Assembly (NCBI GenBank): GCA_026936325.1
Contig: JAPTHN010000004.1
Coordinates: forward strand, 11,705,439 to 11,769,438
Direction of reading: 5' to 3'
DNA length: 64,000 nucleotides
Source: Platynereis dumerilii
Taxonomy: Eukaryota > Annelida > Polychaeta > Phyllodocida > Nereididae
The notes under the pieces are model-generated. The model was not told the DNA's origin, ran no database searches, and saw only the letters and a list, made by a program, of their open reading frames with translations. Below, piece by piece: positions 57,738-64,000 of this stretch. The position numbers and the translations under genes were made by a program. The stretch's first letter is position 1; every line of letters starts with the position of its first letter.

Positions 57738-58839
57738 TATATACAACGTGTACAGTTATAAATAGAAAGAAGCCATACAACCCAACATAGTAAGCCAATT
57801 TACTGTTTATCTCTTAAAATTACATTAGCAAATAAATGTAAACATGTTCACAGATCTTCGAGGCACTTCTACTGATGCCTTTGAACGGACATATGTCTTA
57901 ACAATGCTTCAGTTAAATGATGTAAATATTGGTTCTAAATAGAGTGATAGTTGGCCTCTAGATTGGCTAAGTCAAAGCTCCTAATCGCTAATAGTATCTA
58001 ATTCAAGGAAACACCCCAAAATGTCCAACTCAAGGAATCTTACCCCATGCATGTTATGCCTAAATTCCCTACTTCTTCTTATGATTAACATTGGAAGGAT
58101 TGTGGTCTAGTACCATAGGCAGTTCTTAATTTTAGGGTTTCAATATTGCCAGGGACTCAATAACATGGTACATGCTGTGCAGGCCTAAACAATATACACT
58201 GATATATAGGCCATTTTCATAGTTTATGTGAACAACCACCTATCTGTCTATAAATCACTCGTATAGGGTTGCCCTATGTGTCCGAGACATGAAACCCCAT
58301 CTCTATTAGCAATTAGACAGAACTTTTAGACTTGAGTCTATGCTCTATGCAGACTGCAGTTTCTCCATTGGACTTTCAAATTCCTTTTCTTTCTGCACTG
58401 TTGTTCTGGGGCGAGCAAAAAGAAGAAAAATTTTATTCTATCAAAAATACCAAAATTCACCAATTTATTAGGGTCCAATGCCACAAGTTGGTAAAATTTG
58501 GGATTTCTTGTGAAATTGGCCGAAAAACCAATAATCTTTTATATGTTTCCTATGTATAAGTAGATTCAAAATCCAAAACATTGAGGTTGTAAACGCTTTT
58601 TTGTGACGACTAGGCCATATTATGCCAGTACATTTAAACATGAATGTGAAGAAAATACTAACTTTAAATGCAGTTTATTCGAAACGAACCTTAGTTTATT
58701 CAAATACCTCTGCAGCAAAGACTGTTTAAGATACCATTATGAAAATTGCACAAGATCTGTAGAATAATATGCTTATATCAAACGAAATACACATTTTTCA
58801 TTTTTTGCCTTATCATATCTTCTATGGTGGAATTAGCAG

Positions 58840-59500
58840 GTAATGCTGTAAGCAAGCATTGCACTTTGTGTTAGCCATAAACACAGGGCCATTATACCAT
58901 GATAGGTTTGACTAAAAACCATATTGTATATACCAATGAAAAGCTAAGCTCAAGTGCAACAATACAATATCAAACAAGTGAAAAATCCAGTAATGAGTAT
59001 TTCTCACAAAACGTTAGAACAAGACATGTCTGAACATACATTTTTACAAAATGTGAAAGTGCCACATTTGTTGTCAGTGACAAAGACAGGCTCCTAATAT
59101 CATGACATTATACATTTACAAATATTTTCTATAAACCAACAGAAACCTGGGCGCATGAGCAACAAAATTATATCAGAAAAGTTAACTTTTCATCAACTAG
59201 CCTTCATCAAGAAGCGAGTAAAGAAGAAAGGTCATCATAAATATTACAAAATGTGAGAGCGTCGCATTTTTTGTCAGTCTCAAAGATAGGGCTCTAATGC
59301 CATGATCGGTTAGACTTTCAACCATATTCTATATACTAATGGAAAGCCAGGCTCATGAGCATGCCAATTATACCAAGAATGCATGAATTCGAGCAACAAG
59401 CCTTCATCAGGAAGTACTCGAACAAGAGAGGTCCAACAAAATTCTCGCAGAATATAGTAGCGTCGCGCTGTTGTCAGTCTTACTTAAGCCATCACAGCTT
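58840..59500. repeat. ~200-bp degenerate tandem array, about 3.5 copies
   Basis: The words ACAAAATGTGAnAGnGnCnCATTT, TGTCAGTnnCAAAGA and GGCTCnTAATnnCATGA recur at about 59047, 59247 and 59449, with an earlier partial copy near 58876. Period is close to 200 bp. It lies 1.1-1.8 kb upstream of the receptor start codon. Confidence 0.75.
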
Positions 59501-60497
59501 CTGGCTCATTAGCCTCAGGAAATTTAATTGATATTTTCCTGACAGACAAGGTCATGAGCATTGCATCGGTATGTCAAATGTTCCAAAAATTTTTGCATCA
59601 ATGGTTTATCTGTTGCATCAAAAATCGCATTGCACTTTTTAGCTTTTCCCGGGACACATCAACGGAGGATTACAAAAGGTGTATTTAAAAAACATAGAGA
59701 CATGTAATTGTCTTTTTTCTGGATTCGTAAGATGCCCAACTAATTGAGAAACAGTAATGCTCAGCAAGTGTGATCATAAATTCATCTCTTTTCCTGTATT
59801 TAAAAGTTTTGTACAAAAATTTTACATGCTGTGTCCCGACGGGACATCAAAAATTTCCCTAACTGCAATCATGTATCACTCATTATTTCAATACCAGTGA
59901 CCAATGGATCCACTTACTGCTATTCTCGTGAAAGAAGACATCTTTGCCTATCATATGATCCATAATATGGGCAAAAATTCCATCAGGGGGCTGGGATATG
60001 ACCTTAAATGTATGTGCATATTGGCCCAAAACTGAAATTTTACCAACTCACGGCACTGGTCCTTAGAAATTTTGGTAATTTCTTGACTTTTTTGCCGATT
60101 TTATGTAATTATTAACGTCAGTCCTTCCAAATGGTCCAATTTAAGGTTATTAACTTTTTATTAACTTTTATCAACATTTCAAACAATTTGTAATTTTGTA
60201 TATATTTCAATTACTTGTATTTTTTAAAAGTATCTAAAAATTTCCTTTCAATTCACTTTGGCCCTACAAGATGTTTTGCAAATGTCAGAAATAAGGTTAT
60301 ATAAAATCATTTCCTTCAAGTTCTTAAAAATTTCAAATATCTTTTTGCAGACCTACACTTTATACATGGCCGAGTGATCTAACCGATTACATTTCAGTTC
60401 ACAAAAACAACATTGAATCATTTCTTTTAAAATATAAAGGATCTACAACAAATTTTATATATTTAAAATTCACATCAGAGCACAATAATTTATAAAT

Positions 60498-60873
60498 CAG
60501 GGCTTCAAGTCGAGTAACAAGTGAACAGACTCCCGAGCTTTTTAAAATCCGACTCCTGACTCCTTAGCTCTCTTAAATAGCGACCCTGATTCCCGACACC
60601 GATTATCGGTTACTAAACTGCTAAAGGATTTTGTACACAAATGCTCATTTAGAAGTTCTGCGTTTTAAATTTGGGATATATTTTGCATTGTTGTAAGTTG
60701 TAACTGTATTTTTAATATTAATTAGCTTTAATGATTTTTAGGAGTCAGGAGTCACCAAATTAATTTTCGACTCATGACTCCACCCAATAACCCCTGACTC
60801 CACGACTCCAACTCCATGACTGCGACTCCACGACTCCAACTCCACGATTCCTGAATGCGACTCCAAAGTACTG
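60498..60873. mobile_element. hAT-type MITE, GACTCC-rich family, copy 3
   Basis: Starts CAGGGCTTCAAGTCGAG and ends GACTCCAAAGTACTG. It shares TTAGGAGTCAGGAGTCACC-type segments with copies at 59-463 and 13889-14307. Flanks TTATAAAT and GTATATAT are a poor match. Confidence 0.7.
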
Positions 60874-61206
60874 GTATATATACACGATATATGGAGTCAG
60901 GTGTTAATAATCATATTTAATGATATTATTTCTAGCTCTTTTGTGATAACAACAAGACCTGTATACATATACACACAATACTAGTAAGATTATGTAAACA
61001 TACATATTTCGCAAAAAAGAGGGAAAAATAACTCACAAGTTACATAACTTGCCAGAAAGAAGTCTTACAACATAACCCTATAATTTGCAAGTGTCAACCT
61101 GTCAGGCTCATAGAATGAAGTACCGTAGTTATCTTGCTGCGCAGCCGGGTATTGACATTTGGTCTACCTCTTATCATTTTTTGTGTTTTTGACTGTTATA
61201 CGGTTA

Positions 61207-61358
61207 GGCCACACATAATTGATCTTTAGCTTCTCGGATCCTCTCAAGGCACTTTTTCTAGGGTCGTTCGGTAAGAAGGAGAAACCTTTTTTTTTCTATC
61301 GGCAGGAAATTTATTGTGTCGGCCGGTCCGCGAAGCTAAGAATCACTTATGTGTGGCC
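61207..61358. mobile_element. Palindromic PIF/Harbinger-like MITE, copy 2
   Basis: GGCCACACATAATTGATCTTT faces GAATCACTTATGTGTGGCC, with TTA on both sides (61204-61206 and 61359-61361). Length 152 bp, almost fully self-complementary. Confidence 0.8.
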
Positions 61359-61504
61359 TTATTTGAGAAAACTACAACAAATTAATTTAATTATAACAGG
61401 TTTCCGCGAGCTGTCTCTCAAAAATTTTCAAAAAAAATAAAAAATTAAATTAAATTCTAAATAAATTTTCTGAAATTGGGTTTAACCCCTCTACACCTGC
61501 TCAG

Positions 61505-61645
61505 TTTTTGCACTGTGCAGCTGAGGAGGCTAAATAGAACAGGAGGACGATATGGTAATAAGACGAAGGATGATTGAAACTGCCGTGCAACATAGGCCCA
61601 GGTGACCCAGCATGAGCTGGATTTGAACCATAGACCTGGCTATTG
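61505..61645 (-). mobile_element. tRNA-derived SINE fragment
   Basis: AACAGGAGGACGATATGG, GGATGATTGAAACTGCCGTG, AACATAGGCCCAGGTGACCC and ATTTGAACCATAGACC match the reverse SINE. Tail and A box are lost. Confidence 0.8.
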
Positions 61646-61928
61646 TCAAGAACCGGCAACGTTTACCCCGGAGCTTGTAAACCCTAACCAGCTGCTAACT
61701 CTACCCCTGTACATGTATGCATTGCAAAGAAGATTTAACTCTACATTTTACAATAAGGTTATTAGGAGTAGTTGCTTTTTCGGAGTAATACGGTAGCCTC
61801 AAATTGGCACGAAGCTCGAACAAAAAGGTCAACGTCCGCTATTGCACAATACAAACAAAATCATAGATGACATGTAAATGATGAAACTTAGCTGGCTCCA
61901 AGCAACTGTCAGGGCTCCAGATGTAAGA

Positions 61929-62150
61929 CGGATGGATGGATGATTGGGGCTTTACGTCCTGTATTTATGCACTGGTTAGGCAAATTAGGACAGAAAGAGG
62001 ACACAGCAATGAGGCGAAGGATGATTGAAACAGCCGTCCAACATCGAACATAGACCCAGTTGACCAGGTGACCCGGTAAGAGCTGGATTTGAACCCTAGA
62101 CCCAGCGATTGGCAGCCCAGCACGCTACCGTTAGTCCAACCCTCCCCCCT
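61929..62150 (-). mobile_element. tRNA-derived SINE, near full length
   Basis: GGATGGATGGATGATTGGGG through ATTTGAACCCTAGACCCAGC to TAGTCCAACCCTCCCCCC, with both promoter-box regions present in reverse. Possible decayed duplication ATGTAAGA / ATGTTACAAG. Confidence 0.88.
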
Positions 62151-62165
62151 CTCTGGATGTTACAA

Positions 62166-62365
62166 GGATAGAAGATTGGAGCTTTACGTCCTGTATCTAC
62201 ACACTGTGGTTGGTGATTAGGCCAGGGGAAGGACAGAGCAATTGGGCGGAGGATGGATGATTTGGGCATTACAGTTTACATCCTGTATTTATGCACTTGG
62301 TAGGCTAATTAAGACTGGAAATGGAGGATAATTGAACAGCCGTCCAACATAGTCTAGACCTAGGT
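62166..62365 (-). mobile_element. Two SINE tail fragments in tandem
   Basis: GGAGCTTTACGTCCTGTATC at about 62178 and TTTACATCCTGTATTTATGC at about 62275, then TTGAACAGCCGTCCAACATAG, are partial reverse copies of the same SINE. Confidence 0.7.
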
Positions 62366-62486
62366 GAAAAAGTGTGGAAGAAAAAGACGTCTGGATTTTC
62401 AATGATGTTAGTGGTGGGAGTCCGTTCAATTTTCCAAACCGATCATCGGTTAATATCAGCTGATAATGATAATCGGACGAACAGCA

Positions 62487-62700
62487 GGGATGGATGGATG
62501 GATGATTGGGGCTTTACGTCCTGTATTTATGCACTTGGTAGGGTAATTAGGACAGGGGGAGGACACAGCAATGAGGCAAAGGATGATTGAAACAGCCGTC
62601 CAACATAGGCCCAGCTAGGTGACCCGGCAAGAGCTGGAATCGAACCCTGGACCCAGCGATTGGCAGCCCAGCACGCTACTACTAGACCAACCCTCCCCCC
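62487..62700 (-). mobile_element. Full-length tRNA-derived SINE
   Basis: Complete reverse copy from GGGATGGATGGATGG to CTAGACCAACCCTCCCCCC. ACGAACAGCA duplicates at 62477-62486 and 62701-62710, extending imperfectly to about 16 bp. It is close to the RPS19-intron copy, so recent. Confidence 0.92.
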
Positions 62701-63356
62701 ACGAACAGCACGGATGAAACTGTTTATAATGCCCATTTGAAAAAAGCTTATTCCTTCTTCTATCAAAAGTGCAGACAGTATCAATAATTGGAATTAGCTG
62801 TTTAGGTTATCAAGAGGTACACAAACACTGACAAAGTGAGACTTGTGTACTAATAATTTTCCGGAAAGATCAGGCACAAATATTTTCAAGTGAATCGAGC
62901 GAGTGAGTGAGTTTGTTTTACGCCCCATCAGCAGTGCTGATGTGGGCTATTTAGAGGCAAATTTTCAAGTGAAAAACACTTGATTTATTTCGAGCTCACT
63001 TGAACCAATCATACTCAACTTTAAATTTGTACTGTTTTATCTTCACATTAATTTGGGTGCAGCACTGTGCTACTAACTTGCATGAATAAAACATATCTAT
63101 ACTGTGATATTTAGGCCCTATCAAAATATGCACACAAAGTTCAAGTTCAACAACTGAATGTCATTACCAAATATGGTTGTAAATATCATGAATATCCCAG
63201 TGTCATTGACCAACCTTACACGTAATAACTTGTGTTCAGTGATCTGGATGACAGGACTCAGGGGCAGGGGGCAATCTCTGCCCTCCTTAACCATGATCAC
63301 CTCCGTCATTATAAATGGCCTATGTGTCCTTAACTAGTATAGCTAAAAATAGATAA

Positions 63357-63639
63357 GGCCACACATAATTGATTCTTAGCTTTGCGGACCCGCCGACACA
63401 ATAGAGATTTCCTGCCGAAGGAAAAAAAAAAATTTTTTTTTTGACATTTAATACAAAAAAAAAAGTTCACTTTTTTTTTGCCTTGAGAGGATCAGAGAAG
63501 CTAAAGATCAATTATGTGTGGCCTAGGCTCACAGCTCGTTTTTTTGACATTATGAAAAATTTCTTTTTGTCCTACCGACCGACCCTAGAAAAAGTGCCTT
63601 GAGAGGATCCAAGAAGCTAAAGATCAATTAAGTGTGGCC
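63357..63639. mobile_element. Composite of Harbinger-like palindromic MITEs
   Basis: A complete element (63357-63523, GGCCACACATAATTGATTCTT to AATTATGTGTGGCC) is followed directly by the right half of another (to 63639, ending AATTAAGTGTGGCC). TAA precedes the left end and follows the far right end. This fits a nested or rearranged pair sharing one outer duplication. Confidence 0.72.
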
Positions 63640-64000
63640 TAAGATACCATATTTACTGAATTACAATGGGTTGACCTCAATTGAAGTTAGGCTTCTACAT
63701 GCTCAAGAGCCTCAGCTACTCAGAGCAGGTTTAAAGGAGGGATACCAACGCCAGGCCTCTATTCGATGTGGGCTCCAATTCACTACATTTCTCCATTTGA
63801 AATTGAGGCAGGCTGTTAATCAGGCGAATACGGTTTTAGGCCGATATCACAGCATACCGTAACACTTACACAGTAACAACCATACATAAAAAAGAGTTTA
63901 TCATGCTTATGTCATAAACTCATGTTTAAAATATACTAGACTCCAGTCCATTTATCCAACAATGGTCAAAGCTGAATTGATATAGCATGATAAGTGGTCT

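Larger units (their letters stand above)
57738..61206. other. Region upstream of the receptor gene, no other gene seen
   Basis: Sequence right of the receptor start carries a ~200-bp tandem array (listed separately), the MITE at 60498-60873, and AT-rich filler. I looked on the - strand for C-x2-C zinc-finger exons that could encode a receptor DNA-binding domain and saw none. Confidence 0.45.

Overview
The window is animal nuclear DNA. Genes are split by GT..AG introns, spacer sequence is AT-rich, and much of it is small non-autonomous DNA transposons, a tRNA-derived SINE and microsatellites. It looks like an invertebrate, and I lean towards an echinoderm or other ambulacrarian because of the compact exons, a full BARX gene and many TAGGCCT words. 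The species cannot be fixed from this sequence alone.

I could build four protein-coding genes from splice sites, reading phase and protein similarity recalled from memory. (1) BARX-class homeobox gene, + strand, coding exons 4085-12646, 394 aa, with an N-terminal eh1 repression motif and a Bar-type homeodomain split by introns. (2) BTB-BACK-kelch protein, - strand, 11 coding exons from 32276 down to 21499, 1059 aa, with an unusually long proline-rich linker. (3) Ribosomal protein S19 (eS19), + strand, four coding exons 33774-37457, 150 aa, plus a likely 5'TOP leader exon at about 32659-32689. (4) Nuclear-receptor ligand-binding-domain gene, - strand, five exons from 57737 down to 46473, 223 aa. 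Its first exon carries an ATG with an in-frame upstream stop, and the model has no zinc-finger DNA-binding domain.

Layout: 1-4.1 kb, transposons and unannotated sequence upstream of BARX; 4.1-13.6 kb, BARX, whose first intron holds a tandem plus inverted 594-bp duplication; 13.6-21.5 kb, intergenic sequence with a 2.2-kb hAT-type element and a polypyrimidine tract; 21.5-32.3 kb, the kelch gene; 32.3-37.5 kb, RPS19, head to head with the kelch gene; 37.5-46.5 kb, AT-rich and repeat-poor sequence that may include a long 3' UTR of the receptor gene; 46.5-57.7 kb, the receptor gene, with transposon-rich introns; 57.7-64 kb, upstream sequence with a ~200-bp tandem array, SINEs and Harbinger-like MITEs.

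The genes are functionally unrelated: a developmental transcription factor, a probable ubiquitin-ligase adaptor, a ribosomal protein and a nuclear receptor. No operon-like logic is expected. The strongest observations are the DBD-less receptor model, the minisatellite that starts in its last codons, the tandem array of copied splice acceptors at a kelch exon, and several nested transposon insertions with intact target-site duplications. I saw no retroviral, LTR or Polinton-like element.
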